64,000 nt of DNA. Source: Lentzea fradiae (GTDB lineage Bacteria; Actinomycetota; Actinomycetes; Mycobacteriales; Pseudonocardiaceae). The stretch spans positions 62,001 through 126,000 of the forward strand of contig NZ_FNCC01000001.1 of the NCBI RefSeq assembly GCF_900100955.1, written 5' to 3'. Both the position numbers and the translations under genes were made by a program. This document shows positions 1 to 13,711 of this stretch, piece after piece; position 1 is the first letter of the stretch, and each line of letters opens with the position of its first letter. The notes under the pieces were generated by a model. That model saw nothing but the letters and a program-made list of their open reading frames with translations, made no database searches and had not been told where the DNA came from.

Positions 1-4368
<4,368 letters not shown>

Positions 4369-4382
4369 TTAGTGTCGGAAGC

Positions 4383-5621
4383 ATGCAGACCTGGTCATCG
4401 ATTCCTGTGCCGCGGGTCCCGGGGGACCCCCGGCCGCTGCGGCTGTTCGACACTGCGACGGGTGAGGTGCGCCCGACGGCCCCAGGAGACACCGCCAGGT
4501 TGTACGTCTGCGGCATCACGCCGTACGACGCGACTCACCTCGGCCACGCCGCCACCTACCTGACCTTCGACCTCGTGCACCGCGTGTGGCTCGACAACGG
4601 CCACAACGTCCACTACGTCCAGAACGTCACCGACGTGGACGACCCGCTGCTGGAGCGCGCCGAGCGGGACAAGGACGACTGGGTGGTGCTCGCCATGCGC
4701 GAGACCGCCCTGTTCCGCGAGGACATGGAGGCCCTGCGGGTCCTGCCGCCCCAGGACTACGTGGGCATCGTCGAGGCCATCCCGGAGATCGTCGAGGTCG
4801 TCGCGAAGCTCGTCGCCGACGGCCACGCCTACCGCGTCGACGACGACGAGTACCCGGACGTGTACTTCCACCACAACGCCACGGGCCGGTTCGGCTACGA
4901 GTCGAACTACTCCGAGGAGAAGATGCGCGAGCTGTTCGCCGAGCGCGGCGGCGACCCGGACCGCCCCGGCAAGCGCCACCCGCTCGACGCGCTGCTGTGG
5001 CGCATGAAGCGCCCCGGCGAGCCCTCCTGGCCCTCCGAGCTGGGCGAAGGCCGTCCCGGCTGGCACATCGAGTGCAGCGCCATCGCCCACAACCGCCTCG
5101 GCATGGGCATCGACGTGCAGGGCGGCGGCTCCGACCTGATCTACCCGCACCACGAGTACTCGGCCGCGCACGCCGAGGCCCAGACCGGCGAGCACCCCTT
5201 CGCCCGCCACTACGTGCACGCGGGCATGATCGGCCTCGACGGCGAGAAGATGTCGAAGTCGCGCGGCAACCTCGTCTTCGTCTCGAAGCTGCGCGCCGAG
5301 AAGGTCGACCCGAACGCCATCCGCCTCGCCCTGCTGGCGGGCCACTACCGCGCCGACCGGCCGTGGACGCAGTCCCTGCTGGACGAGGCGCTGGTCCGGC
5401 TCGACCGGTGGCGCCGCGCGGCAGACCTCGACACCGGTCCGTCCGCAGTGGACGCCGTCACACGGCTGCGCGACCACCTCGGCAACGACCTCGACACGCC
5501 GCGCGCTCTGGCCGCCATCGACGCGTGGGTGGACGAGGCGCTGACGCACGGCGGGCCGGACCGGCACGGGCCCGCGCAGATCCGCACCGCGGTGGACGCG
5601 CTCCTGGGCGTGGACCTCTGA
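4383..5621 (+). CDS. mshC: Cysteine:glucosaminyl-inositol ligase (mycothiol ligase MshC)
   Basis: 412 aa, the normal length of MshC. It ligates L-cysteine to 1-D-myo-inosityl 2-amino-2-deoxyglucopyranoside with ATP, the penultimate step of mycothiol synthesis, in the cytoplasm. It is a class I cysteinyl-tRNA-synthetase-fold protein: Zn-binding Cys43 in [16 protein letters not shown], the HIGH-like HLGH at 53-56 and KMSKS at 289-293. The C-terminal anticodon-binding region of true CysS is absent. The chosen start (MQTWSS) matches the conserved MshC N-terminus; an in-frame upstream start at 4290 would add 31 unconserved residues. In M. tuberculosis mshC also lies in the stretch that holds PAC2, metH and hisE-hisG. 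Confidence 0.96.
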   Translation: MQTWSSIPVPRVPGDPRPLRLFDTATGEVRPTAPGDTARLYVCGITPYDATHLGHAATYLTFDLVHRVWLDNGHNVHYVQNVTDVDDPLLERAERDKDDWVVLAMRETALFREDMEALRVLPPQDYVGIVEAIPEIVEVVAKLVADGHAYRVDDDEYPDVYFHHNATGRFGYESNYSEEKMRELFAERGGDPDRPGKRHPLDALLWRMKRPGEPSWPSELGEGRPGWHIECSAIAHNRLGMGIDVQGGGSDLIYPHHEYSAAHAEAQTGEHPFARHYVHAGMIGLDGEKMSKSRGNLVFVSKLRAEKVDPNAIRLALLAGHYRADRPWTQSLLDEALVRLDRWRRAADLDTGPSAVDAVTRLRDHLGNDLDTPRALAAIDAWVDEALTHGGPDRHGPAQIRTAVDALLGVDL

Positions 5622-5627
5622 GCAACC

Positions 5628-5660
5628 GCGTGTGAGGCGCCACGCCGGCGCCTCACACGC
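5628..5660. terminator. Bidirectional terminator between mshC and the XRE gene
   Basis: A perfect 14-bp inverted repeat (5628-5641 and 5647-5660) with a 5-nt loop lies just after the mshC stop and overlaps the end of the converging regulator gene. There is no T-tract, as is common in actinobacteria. Confidence 0.75.
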
Positions 5661-7227
5661 CGGGGCGGTGTTCCCAGCGGATGCCGTACCCGTGACCTGC
5701 CTGCAGGTCGGAGAACAGGACGTGGACCTCGCCCACGTCGTTCACCTCCACGTGGTCGCGTCCCGTCTCGATCTCGTCGGCGTCCCGGTGGAACACGTGG
5801 TCGACCCGCCACACAGCGGCCGGGAAGGTCTTTCCGAACCTCGTCACGAGGCGGAACCGTTCGCACCGCCGCTCCGGCCAGAACACGTACCGGGGACTCA
5901 TCGGCCGGCCGGGCGGCAGGCTGACCCTGAGCACGAACTCGTGCGACTCGCCGGCCCGCAGCCTCTTCGGGAGTCCGAGGTGCAGCAGGACGCGGCGCGT
6001 GGACGGCCATTCCATCGACAGCAGCTGGGCACCGTGCACCACGGACACGTCGAGCTTCGGCGGGGAGTCGTCCTCGTTGCGCGCCAAGGTCAATGACCAC
6101 GTGATCCGGTCGAGACCGTCGCGGTGCGCCACGATGGTGCGGCTCTCGGTGCACTGAGGTGTCTCGGTGGTGAGGCTGAGAATCGCCTCGAACTCCCGCA
6201 CGTGCCACGTGTGTTCGCGTGAGACCGGGGCCATGCCGGGTCCCGTCTCGGGCGTAAACGCGGTCTCGACCAGTCTCCTCATGGCCTCGTCGATCCGTCG
6301 ACGGCAGGTGCCGGGGCTGCGCTCCTGTTCGGACGCCAGCCAGTCGATCCGTTGCTGCAGGAACCGGAACTGCGCGTCCGGGTTGAGCCCGAGCGGTGTC
6401 GTGACAGCGAGCCTGAGGTGGTGGGGCAGGTGCCGGGTCGTGGCGTGCACCCAGTCGCCGACCTTCCGCCTGACCGTCTCGGGACCGTCCATCGCCGTGA
6501 GGTCGCAGAGCTGGAGCAGCGTGGGGCCGACGTGCCGGTCCACGTGCGGCGCGTGCAGGCCGCGACCGCGGCTCAGGCGCCGAAGCTCGTGGAACAGCGC
6601 ACCGGGGCCGGTGGTGGCGACCGGGGGCCCGGTCGGCTGCCTGCCGGGCAGCCGGGGAGTCGCCTGCGCCGACCCGGCCGCGCGGTCGAACGCCCTCACC
6701 CAAGGTTCACGCATCCCCATGGACACCTGGCAGGCGTTCAGGATCGTGTGCAGGCTGTCCGAGCGCATCGGCCTGGGAACGGTCAGCCAGCGGTGCGCCG
6801 AGGTGGGCTTGATCGGGTGACCCGCCGCGCGGGCCGCGTCGCACAACGCCTTCGGAGTGAAGAGCCCTGCCTGGTGCGTCAGCAGGACGAGCTCGCGGTG
6901 CAGGTCATCCCACGTCTCCACCAGATCGGGGTGAGGAGAGCGGGTTGACCCCCTGCTGCGTGCCGTCTCCCGTCGCCAGACGTGCTCCGCTTCCACCACG
7001 GCGTCGGTGCGGCCGCACTCCCGCACGAACTTCGTGATCAGCTCGAGCGTGGGGATGCTCCGTCCGCTCAGCGCCTCGGACAGGGCGGCCTGGGAGTAAC
7101 CGGTGCGGGACGCGAGCTGGACCAGGGAGAGCTCGGTGGCGGTCGTGTAGATCCCGCGCAGGTAGGTCGCCACGACCGCGGCGGGGCTGTCGGTGCCGGC
7201 GATCGGCTTGAGCCGCTTCTTGCCCAT
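5653..7227 (-). CDS. XRE-family helix-turn-helix regulator with large C-terminal domain
   Basis: 524 aa. Residues about 15-75 contain an XRE/Cro-type helix-turn-helix (LVQLASRTGYSQAALSEALS). The rest, rich in Trp, Arg and His, has no catalytic motif that I recognise and resembles the long ligand-sensing tails of actinobacterial XRE proteins. It is probably a DNA-binding regulator of unknown target. It is preceded at 6 bp by a small membrane-peptide ORF (7234-7449) that may be cotranscribed. It converges on mshC and shares the terminator hairpin. Start chosen at ATG 7227 (MGKKRLKP). The HTH is clear; the regulatory role is inferred. Confidence 0.8.
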   Translation of the reverse strand: MGKKRLKPIAGTDSPAAVVATYLRGIYTTATELSLVQLASRTGYSQAALSEALSGRSIPTLELITKFVRECGRTDAVVEAEHVWRRETARSRGSTRSPHPDLVETWDDLHRELVLLTHQAGLFTPKALCDAARAAGHPIKPTSAHRWLTVPRPMRSDSLHTILNACQVSMGMREPWVRAFDRAAGSAQATPRLPGRQPTGPPVATTGPGALFHELRRLSRGRGLHAPHVDRHVGPTLLQLCDLTAMDGPETVRRKVGDWVHATTRHLPHHLRLAVTTPLGLNPDAQFRFLQQRIDWLASEQERSPGTCRRRIDEAMRRLVETAFTPETGPGMAPVSREHTWHVREFEAILSLTTETPQCTESRTIVAHRDGLDRITWSLTLARNEDDSPPKLDVSVVHGAQLLSMEWPSTRRVLLHLGLPKRLRAGESHEFVLRVSLPPGRPMSPRYVFWPERRCERFRLVTRFGKTFPAAVWRVDHVFHRDADEIETGRDHVEVNDVGEVHVLFSDLQAGHGYGIRWEHRPGV

Positions 7228-7233
7228 GATCGC

Positions 7234-7449
7234 TTAACCCATCTCGCCCTTCCGCGGCCGGAGTGCTTCTGGCGGGAGGAGCGTGGTGGCGACCGCCACG
7301 ACGGCGCCGAGGAGCACGAACGCGAGCAGGAGCCGCAACTCCGCCTCGCGTCCCTTGCCCTCTGCCGTCGTGGAACAGGCGGTCGTGGTTCGAAGACGGG
7401 ACAGCGCGGAGTGGAACGGCGCATGTGCCGCGAGAATGATCGGATTCAC
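7234..7449 (-). CDS. Small single-span membrane protein, hypothetical
   Basis: 71 aa from a GTG start. A single hydrophobic segment near residues 38-58 (LRLLLAFVLLGAVVAVATTL) is followed by a short charged tail (RPRKGEMG). It ends 6 bp before the ATG of the XRE regulator, so translational coupling is plausible. No homologue is recognised. The well-formed membrane segment and tight spacing favour a real gene, but a chance ORF is possible. Confidence 0.4.
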   Translation of the reverse strand: MNPIILAAHAPFHSALSRLRTTTACSTTAEGKGREAELRLLLAFVLLGAVVAVATTLLPPEALRPRKGEMG

Positions 7450-8220
7450 CGGCTCAGCTCTCTGGTTGCGGTCCGAAAAGATGCGGAACGTGCGTCGGGA
7501 GCTGCCGTCTCCCGTGGATCACGCGTTCTGCTTGCGGTTTGATAGCGGTCGCGAGGAGTTCGGGTCAAGGCATTCGGGCTCGGCGCTGAAGAACGCGTGG
7601 AGTTCAGCTCGGAGCCCATGAGCGTGATGCTGTCTTCTGCTGTGTGCCCATGGTGTTTGCGCAGCGGTGGCAAGCCGGGTAACTGTGCAGGTCAGGAACG
7701 CTAACGAGGTGGCCTTGATCTGTCGAGCGATTGGCCATCTTAGCTGCTTAAAACATGCGCCACGTCCGGGCACTATGGGGCTCGCCTTCTAGGAGCCGAG
7801 TCTCTCTGCGGTCCAGACGAGTTCGGTTCGGCAGACCCCTTGCTGCCGCTTGTGGGAGCTGTCAGCGCATTGACGGGGTGTCCGGAATCGGGCACCCCGC
7901 ATCTGCGGTGTGCACGATTCCTCTCGTGCCGGAATTGTTTCGTGAGCACCGCTGGGAATTGTGCCGACTCTGTCGCGGTGCGGAAGCGGCTCGCTTCGCT
8001 CGCGTCTGATCGGCTGGACGTCCCAGCCGGTGGCGGCTCTCGGTTCGAAGACAGTCCCCAGGGCGTGCCGCACGCTGCTGGACACCCAGGCCGAGGCGCT
8101 CTGGTGGACCTGCTTGGTCTTCTCCTGGCGACCGCGTCGCTCGCTCCGCACGCGGTGCGGATCAGGTGGTGCACGACCGAGAACAGGTTGTGGTCGTCGT
8201 CCACAACGGACCCGGACGTG
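7450..8220. other. Intergenic region with no recognised gene
   Basis: About 770 bp between the small membrane ORF and the protease terminator. Its base composition is less GC-skewed by codon position than its neighbours and stop codons interrupt most frames. Short ORFs on both strands (for example minus strand 7773-8204) have no recognisable domain. Minus-strand segments near 7800-8200 shift frame against each other, so a decayed gene is possible but unidentified. Confidence 0.4.
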
Positions 8221-8256
8221 GAACCGCCTCCGGGGCGGAAGCACCGGAGGCGGTTC
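8221..8256 (-). terminator. Terminator of the S8 protease gene
   Basis: A perfect 13-bp inverted repeat, GAACCGCCTCCGG (8221-8233) and its complement (8244-8256), with a 10-nt loop, lies 31 bp beyond the protease stop codon. Confidence 0.75.
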
Positions 8257-8287
8257 GTTCAGCCGGACGAGACCAGCGGGACGTCGA

Positions 8288-10087
8288 TCAGAGGTCGAGC
8301 GTCCAGCTGTTCAGCCGGCCGGTGTCGAAGAGCGCGGCGTCGCGGACGCGCAGCGTCCAGGTGCCGTTGGCCGCCTCACCCGAGAGGTCGCGGGTGTAGG
8401 TCTCGTTGATGTTGTCGGTCGAGCCGCCGGTGCGGTTGTGCAGGTTGTAGACCGTGCCGTCGGGCGCGATCAGGTCGACCACGAGGTCACCCTTGTAGGT
8501 GTGCGTGATCGAGACGGCCACCGTCGAGCTGGCCGAGGCGTTGCCCGAGCAGCCGGAGATGGCGATCGTGCTGGTCGCGGTCCCGTAGTCCGGGATCGTG
8601 ACCGGCGTGGAGTTGGTCTTGGCCGCACAGCCGCTGCCGACCGCGTTCACGACCCAGGAGAAGGTCGCGGACGCCGTCTTGCCGGCCGCGTCGGTCACGG
8701 TCGCCGTCACGGAGGAGGTGCCCGCCGTGGTCGGGGTGCCCGAGATGGCGCCGGTGGAGGACGCCGACAGACCGGCCGGGAGGCCGGTGACCGACCAGGT
8801 GTACGGCGCCGTGCCGCCGCTCGCCGACAGCTGCAGCGACACCGCGGTGCCGACCGTGGAGGTCTGCGTGCCGGGGTTCGTCACCGCCGGGTTGCCGGGC
8901 TGCTGCCCGCCGCCGAACAGGGTGTAGAGCAGCTTGTTCGGGGTGCTGGCGCCGGGGCTCGTGATCTTGTTGGGGGTGGAGGCCGCGTTCAGGCCCGCCC
9001 AGACGGCGTCGGGGGAGTCGGTCGGGTGCGTGGCGAGCCACAGGGCCGCCGCGCCCGCGACGTGCGGGGACGCCATCGAGGTGCCGGAGATGTTGTTCGT
9101 GGCGGTGTCACTGGTGTTCCACGCCGACACGATGTTCTGGCCCGGCGCGAAGATGTCCGTGCAGGAGCCGTAGTTGGAGAACGAGGCACGCGCGTCGGTG
9201 TTGGTCGACGCGTTGACCGTGATCGCCTCGGCGACGCGGGCCGGCGACGACGAGCACGCGTCGGTGTTCGAGTTGCCGGACGCGAGCGCGTAGGTCACGC
9301 CGGACGCGATGGAGTTGCGGACCGCGGTGTCGAGGGCGGCAGCGGCTCCACCGCCCAGGGACATGTTGGCCACGGCGGGCTTCACCGCGTTCGCGGTCAC
9401 CCAGTTGACGCCGTCGACGACGCCCTGGATGGTGCCGGAGCCCGAGCAGTTCAGGACCTTGACGGCGACGATCTTGGCGGCCTTGGCGATGCCGTACTCG
9501 GCGCCCGCGACGGTGCCGGCGACGTGCGTGCCGTGGCCGTTGCAGTCGCTGTTGTTGCCGTCACCGGAGGTGTTGGTGCCCCAGGTGGCGCGGCCGCCGA
9601 ACGTCTGGTGCGTGGTGCGGACACCGGTGTCGACGATGTACGCCGTCACGTTGGAGGCCGTGGTGTCGTACTGGTAGCTGTTGCTCAGCGGCAGGTCGCG
9701 CTGGTCAACGCGGTCCAAGCCCCACGACGGCGGGTTCTGCTGGACGTCGAGGAGGCTGACCTCGGCGTCCTGCTCGACGAACGCGACCTTCGGGTCCGCG
9801 GCGAGCCTGGCCGCCTGCTTGGCGGTCATCTTCACCGAGAAGCCGTTGAGCGCGTGCTGCCAGACCTTGCCGACCTGGCCTCCGTACTTGCCCGCGAGCT
9901 CCGGAGCGGCGGCCCTCGACGCCGCACCGGCCTTGAGCGAGACGATGTAGGAGTCCTTCACGACCTTGGCGCGGTCGGCGCCGAGAATCGTCCCCACGTT
10001 TTCTTGAGCGGACGCGGCGGGAACCACGGCGACGGCCAGACACACGGCCGCGGCGGCGGTGAGTCCCGTACCCAAGACTCTTCGCAT
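8288..10087 (-). CDS. Secreted subtilisin-like serine protease (S8) with Ig-like and P domains
   Basis: 599 aa prepro-protein. A signal peptide (about 1-27, cut near ASA-QE) is followed by an I9 inhibitor propeptide (about 45-110). The peptidase S8 domain carries the triad Asp153 (YIVDTG), His185 (GHGTHVAG) and Ser337 (GTSMASPH). Next come a putative Ig-like module (about 385-475, with the GLPAGLSASSTGAISGTP pattern) and a C-terminal proprotein-convertase P domain (about 485-599, GDLVVDLIAPDGT). It resembles aqualysin- or proteinase-K-type extracellular enzymes. It is monocistronic and divergent from the S1 protease, so the two probably serve extracellular protein digestion. Family call is secure; exact specificity is not. 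Confidence 0.93.
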   Translation of the reverse strand: MRRVLGTGLTAAAAVCLAVAVVPAASAQENVGTILGADRAKVVKDSYIVSLKAGAASRAAAPELAGKYGGQVGKVWQHALNGFSVKMTAKQAARLAADPKVAFVEQDAEVSLLDVQQNPPSWGLDRVDQRDLPLSNSYQYDTTASNVTAYIVDTGVRTTHQTFGGRATWGTNTSGDGNNSDCNGHGTHVAGTVAGAEYGIAKAAKIVAVKVLNCSGSGTIQGVVDGVNWVTANAVKPAVANMSLGGGAAAALDTAVRNSIASGVTYALASGNSNTDACSSSPARVAEAITVNASTNTDARASFSNYGSCTDIFAPGQNIVSAWNTSDTATNNISGTSMASPHVAGAAALWLATHPTDSPDAVWAGLNAASTPNKITSPGASTPNKLLYTLFGGGQQPGNPAVTNPGTQTSTVGTAVSLQLSASGGTAPYTWSVTGLPAGLSASSTGAISGTPTTAGTSSVTATVTDAAGKTASATFSWVVNAVGSGCAAKTNSTPVTIPDYGTATSTIAISGCSGNASASSTVAVSITHTYKGDLVVDLIAPDGTVYNLHNRTGGSTDNINETYTRDLSGEAANGTWTLRVRDAALFDTGRLNSWTLDL

Positions 10088-10497
10088 TGCAGGGTTCTCC
10101 CTCGTGCAGGGAACAGGGTGATCTGCACGCTAAACCCGAATCGCGGGCCGGAGGATCCGCCGTCGGATGCGAACTGTTGACAGATTTGACATTTTGTGGA
10201 AGAGCCGTCCGTCGCTCTCAGTCACGGAAATAGACCGGGCGGACGCATTTCGATTCCCTATATCAACCCGGACGCGGGGAGGTCCACCCCTCGATCGGCC
10301 CTACCGACCGGTAGGCAGCACGACATAGCGTCGCCCAGACGGAGGAACGAACTGATCGGGCAGTTCGACCGCCTGGGGACGCCTGTCATCCGGTGTCGTG
10401 CGAGCTGTGTTGCAGCACAGCTGATCTCCTCATCGCGGTTGCCCGGTCCGGCGTTACACCGGCCCTGCACACAACCGAAGACCAAGGAGAACTGCCT
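10088..10497. promoter_or_regulatory. Divergent intergenic region between two secreted protease genes
   Basis: 410 bp without a convincing gene. It must contain promoters for both proteases. A purine-rich ribosome-binding site, AAGGAGAA, ends 8 bp before the S1 protease ATG at 10498. I could not assign -10/-35 boxes with confidence. Confidence 0.4.
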
Positions 10498-11598
10498 ATG
10501 AAGCGCATGGCTGTCGCGGCGGTCGCCGTGCTGACGGGTGCTCTCGCGACGACGGCTTCCCCTGTCGCCGTCGCCGCGCCGCAACCGTCCGCCGACCTGC
10601 TCGCCGCGATGCAGCGCGACCTCGGACTGGACGCCGGGCAGGCGGCGGAGAGGCTGCGTCTGGAGAGCGCGGCCACGGCCCTGCAGCGAGTGGCGGAGGG
10701 CTTCGCCGGCGAGAGCTACGGCGGCGCGTGGTTCGACGCGTCGCTCGGCAAGCTCGTCGTCGGCGTGACCGACGCCGCCAAGACCGAACGGCTCCGCCAG
10801 CTGGGCGCGGAGCCCCGCACGGTGGCCCACAAGGCGAGCGACCTCGACGCGGCCAAGGAGAGGCTGGACGCGTCGCAGGCCCCCGCCGAGGTCACCGGCT
10901 GGTTCGTCGACACGAGGGCGAACGCGGTGACGATCACCGTCAAGCGCGGTCAGGCCGACGCGGCCAAGCCGCTGGTCGAGAAGGCCGGAGGGGTCGCGAA
11001 GGTCGTCGAGACCGACGAGGCGCCGCAGTTGTTCAAGGACATCCGCGGCGGCGACGCCTACTACATCAACAGCGCCGGCCGGTGCTCCGTCGGCTTCGCG
11101 GTGGAGGGCGGGTTCGTGACCGCCGGACACTGCGGCACGTCCGGTGACAGCGTCACCGGCGCCGACCGCACCGCGCTGGGGTCGTTCCAGTCGTCGTCCT
11201 TCCCGGGCAACGACTACGGGTGGGTCAAGGCCAACTCGTCGTGGACGCCCACGCCGACGGTGAACCACTACGGCGGCAGCGACGTCGTGGTGTCCGGCAG
11301 CACGGAGGCCGCGGTCGGCGCGTCGATCTGCCGTTCCGGCTCGACCACGGGCTGGCACTGCGGCGAGGTCCAGGCGAAGAGCCAGACGGTGAACTACCAG
11401 GAGGGCTCGGTCAGCGGTCTGACGCGCACGGACGTGTGCGCGGAGCCCGGTGACTCGGGTGGCTCGTGGGTCAGCGGCACGCAGGCGCAGGGCGTCACCT
11501 CGGGTGGCTCCGGTGACTGCACCAGCGGCGGCACGACCTACTTCCAGCCGGTCAACGAGATCCTCTCGGCGTACGGCCTGACGCTCGTCACGGGCTGA
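10498..11598 (+). CDS. Secreted chymotrypsin-like protease (S1, streptogrisin/alpha-lytic type)
   Basis: 366 aa prepro-enzyme. A signal peptide (1-27, AVAA-PQ) precedes a long foldase-type prosegment (about 28-180, alpha-lytic protease prodomain pattern). The mature S1 domain begins near DIRGGDAYY, with triad His211 (TAGHC), Asp239 (NDYGW) and Ser320 (GDSGGS). Cysteines at the usual streptogrisin positions suggest disulfides. The start at 10498 is supported by AAGGAGAA 8 bp upstream; an extension to 10393 would precede the signal peptide and is unlikely. It is an extracellular endopeptidase, probably nutritional. Confidence 0.95.
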   Translation: MKRMAVAAVAVLTGALATTASPVAVAAPQPSADLLAAMQRDLGLDAGQAAERLRLESAATALQRVAEGFAGESYGGAWFDASLGKLVVGVTDAAKTERLRQLGAEPRTVAHKASDLDAAKERLDASQAPAEVTGWFVDTRANAVTITVKRGQADAAKPLVEKAGGVAKVVETDEAPQLFKDIRGGDAYYINSAGRCSVGFAVEGGFVTAGHCGTSGDSVTGADRTALGSFQSSSFPGNDYGWVKANSSWTPTPTVNHYGGSDVVVSGSTEAAVGASICRSGSTTGWHCGEVQAKSQTVNYQEGSVSGLTRTDVCAEPGDSGGSWVSGTQAQGVTSGGSGDCTSGGTTYFQPVNEILSAYGLTLVTG

Positions 11599-11606
11599 CA
11601 CCCCTT

Positions 11607-11640
11607 CCCCGCGGGTCCGGCACGCGCCGGGCCCGCGGGG
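11607..11640. terminator. Bidirectional terminator between S1 protease and cbiZ
   Basis: A long GC-rich hairpin (CCCCGCGGG at 11607-11615 pairs with CCCGCGGGG at 11632-11640, and CCGGC with GCCGG inside) fills the gap between two convergent genes. Confidence 0.75.
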
Positions 11641-12255
11641 TCACCGGTCGCGGGCCAGCCAGTCGCGCGTGCCGTCGGCCGTGGCCGCGTGCACCGCGCG
11701 GGCGAGCCGCGCACCCCACCGCGACCGGGGACCGCCGAACTGCTCTCCGGGTCCGCCGGGACAGGCGACCACCACCGCGTCGCTCGCCGTGCCGGTACCG
11801 GCGACGCCGCACTCGGCCAGTGCCTGCGCCTTGGCCTCCGTCGCCGTCACGACCATGTTGACCAGCGCGGCGTCCTCCAGCGGGACCGGCACCCAGCAGA
11901 ACGTGTTGATCGTGCCGACCAGGCTCGCCGCCTCGTCGGGAGCCGCGGCGAACACCGGGTGGGACAGGCCGACCGTCGTCGTGCAGCCCACTCCCTCGTC
12001 GGACGCCGTGCGCCAGCGCCGGACGTCGGCGGCCGTGAGCATCCCCGCGCCACGACCGGACAGGCCGAGCACGCCGACGAGCTCCGCCAGGTGCTCGACC
12101 GGGTCGCGGTGGTAGTCGTGGTGCACCTCGGCGTTGAACACCCACTCGCACGGGCCGATGCCGCCGCCCGCCACCGCGGTCGACACGGCGCGCGACCCCG
12201 CGGGCAGCCGCCACACCAGGACGGGCCGGTCCAGCCGGTGCACCTCAGGGGACAT
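11641..12255 (-). CDS. cbiZ: Adenosylcobinamide amidohydrolase (CbiZ)
   Basis: 204 aa. CbiZ hydrolyses adenosylcobinamide to adenosylcobyric acid, which lets the cell salvage incomplete corrinoids. Family features are GGGIGPCEWVFNAEVHHDYHRDP near residues 28-50 in two blocks, GLSGRGAGMLTAADV, and the C-terminal SDAVVVACPGG. It is the last gene of a four-gene operon behind a cobalamin riboswitch. The start ATG (MSPEVH) lies 11 bp inside the end of the upstream ATPase gene; a GTG further upstream is possible. The position with a corrinoid importer supports the call. Confidence 0.88.
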   Translation of the reverse strand: MSPEVHRLDRPVLVWRLPAGSRAVSTAVAGGGIGPCEWVFNAEVHHDYHRDPVEHLAELVGVLGLSGRGAGMLTAADVRRWRTASDEGVGCTTTVGLSHPVFAAAPDEAASLVGTINTFCWVPVPLEDAALVNMVVTATEAKAQALAECGVAGTGTASDAVVVACPGGPGEQFGGPRSRWGARLARAVHAATADGTRDWLARDR

Positions 12256-13711
12256 GAACGCCGACACGGTCACCTCTTTCGGGCCCTGGGACGTCCAGCC
12301 GGTCCGTGAGATCGGCGGGAACGTTGTCCCACAACAACTCCTCGGCGACGGGCACGACCTCGCACAGCGCCGCGTGCAGCGGCCGGAGGTGCTCGACGGC
12401 GACGAGACGGGTGAGCAGCGGCGTGACGTCCTGCGCCGTCCATCCGCCCGGTTCCGGCAGGGACAGCCGGACCTCGGCGTCGTCGTCCAGCCGGTAGTGC
12501 AGCAGGTCGAGGTCCGGGACGACGCCGTCCGCGGCGACCGCGATGGACCACAGCCGCGTGACGAGCGAGGTCTGCCACCGCAACGCGGCCCGCTCGGCGG
12601 TGAGACCGTGCCGCTGGCCTGTGAGGCGCACCGCCTCGGCGATCGCCTCGTGGTCGGCGTAGAGGGAACGGAGCGGGCGGCCCTCGCCGGAGTCGGTGAC
12701 ACCCGCGACGGCGGCCGGGTCGGCGCGCCGCACCGCGGGCTCCGGGCGGGTTCGCACCCACGAGATCACGGCCGAGACGTCCGGCAGGGCGGTGGTCGTC
12801 CCGTCGGCGAGGCCGAGGTAGCCGTCGCCGGTCTGGCGGATCTCGGCGTCCGCGGCGCCGTCCTGCGCCGCCGCCCAGCCGGCCCTGGTGAGCGCCCGCC
12901 GCAGCACCGCCGCGTCGGGACCGAGCACGCGGCACGTCCTGGTCGCCTCCGAGCGCAGCACGAACGTGCCCGCGTCGCGGTCGAACCGCAGTTCGTCGGT
13001 GTCGAAGGTGGCCGAGATCAGGCCGTCGAGCGCCAGCTGTTCCGGTGGGCCGGTGTGCAGGACGCCGTCGCGGTCGAGCAGCCACACCGCGTCCGCCACC
13101 CGCAGCGCCAGCTCCAGCTCGTGGGTGGAGACGACGACGGCGAGGTCGCGTTCGGACGCGAGCCTGCGCAGCAGCCCGGTGAGCGCGACGCGGGACGGCG
13201 CGTCGAGGAACGCGCTGGGCTCGTCGAGCAGCAGCAGCCCCGGCTCCTGGGCGAGCGCACGGGCCGTCAGCACCCGCTGCAGCTCGCCGTCGGAGAGCTC
13301 GCTGACGTCGCGCTCCGCCAGGTGGGTCGCGGCGACGGCGTCGATGGCCCACGCCACGACCTCGTGGTCGTGACCGCCGAGAGCGCCGGAGAAGCCGGTG
13401 TGCGGGTGCCGGCCGAAGCCGACGAGCTCGCGCACGGTCAGCTGTCCGGGGGAGACGCGGTCGGTCAGCACGACCGCCATGCGCCGGGCGCGTTCGGCGT
13501 GCGGCAGACCGGTGAGGTCCGTGCCGTCGAGGTGCACGGTGCCGCCCAGCGCGGGCTGCAGCCCGGCGAGGGTCCGCAGCAACGTCGACTTGCCGGTGCC
13601 GTTCGGGCCGAGCAGCACGGTCAGCTCGCCGCGCCGTGCCTCCGCGTCGAGGCCGGTCAGCACGGGCTTCCCGCGGTACCCGACCGCGAGCCCCCGCAGT
13701 CGCAGGCTCAT
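12245..13711 (-). CDS. btuD: Corrinoid ABC transporter ATPase (BtuD type) fused to a FhuF-like domain
   Basis: 488 aa, about twice a normal BtuD/FecE-type ATPase. Residues 1-250 are the ATPase: Walker A GPNGTGKS (35-42), signature LSDGE (139-143), Walker B LLLLDEP (159-165). Residues about 255-488 are extra. They resemble FhuF-type ferric reductases: a helix with RWQTSLVTRLWSIAVAADG, then LLHYRLDDD and EELLWDNVPADL, the same order as in the stand-alone FhuF-like protein at 24191-24841. The terminal CC-x10-CxxC iron-sulfur motif of that protein is missing. The gene starts on TGATG shared with the permease stop. It energises corrinoid import; the role of the extra domain is unknown. Confidence 0.85.
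   Translation of the reverse strand: MSLRLRGLAVGYRGKPVLTGLDAEARRGELTVLLGPNGTGKSTLLRTLAGLQPALGGTVHLDGTDLTGLPHAERARRMAVVLTDRVSPGQLTVRELVGFGRHPHTGFSGALGGHDHEVVAWAIDAVAATHLAERDVSELSDGELQRVLTARALAQEPGLLLLDEPSAFLDAPSRVALTGLLRRLASERDLAVVVSTHELELALRVADAVWLLDRDGVLHTGPPEQLALDGLISATFDTDELRFDRDAGTFVLRSEATRTCRVLGPDAAVLRRALTRAGWAAAQDGAADAEIRQTGDGYLGLADGTTTALPDVSAVISWVRTRPEPAVRRADPAAVAGVTDSGEGRPLRSLYADHEAIAEAVRLTGQRHGLTAERAALRWQTSLVTRLWSIAVAADGVVPDLDLLHYRLDDDAEVRLSLPEPGGWTAQDVTPLLTRLVAVEHLRPLHAALCEVVPVAEELLWDNVPADLTDRLDVPGPERGDRVGVHVP

Noticed and set aside
8288..10180. Long plus-strand frame opposite the S8 protease
   Set aside because: No domain, reads antisense to clear protease motifs; a GC-rich shadow.
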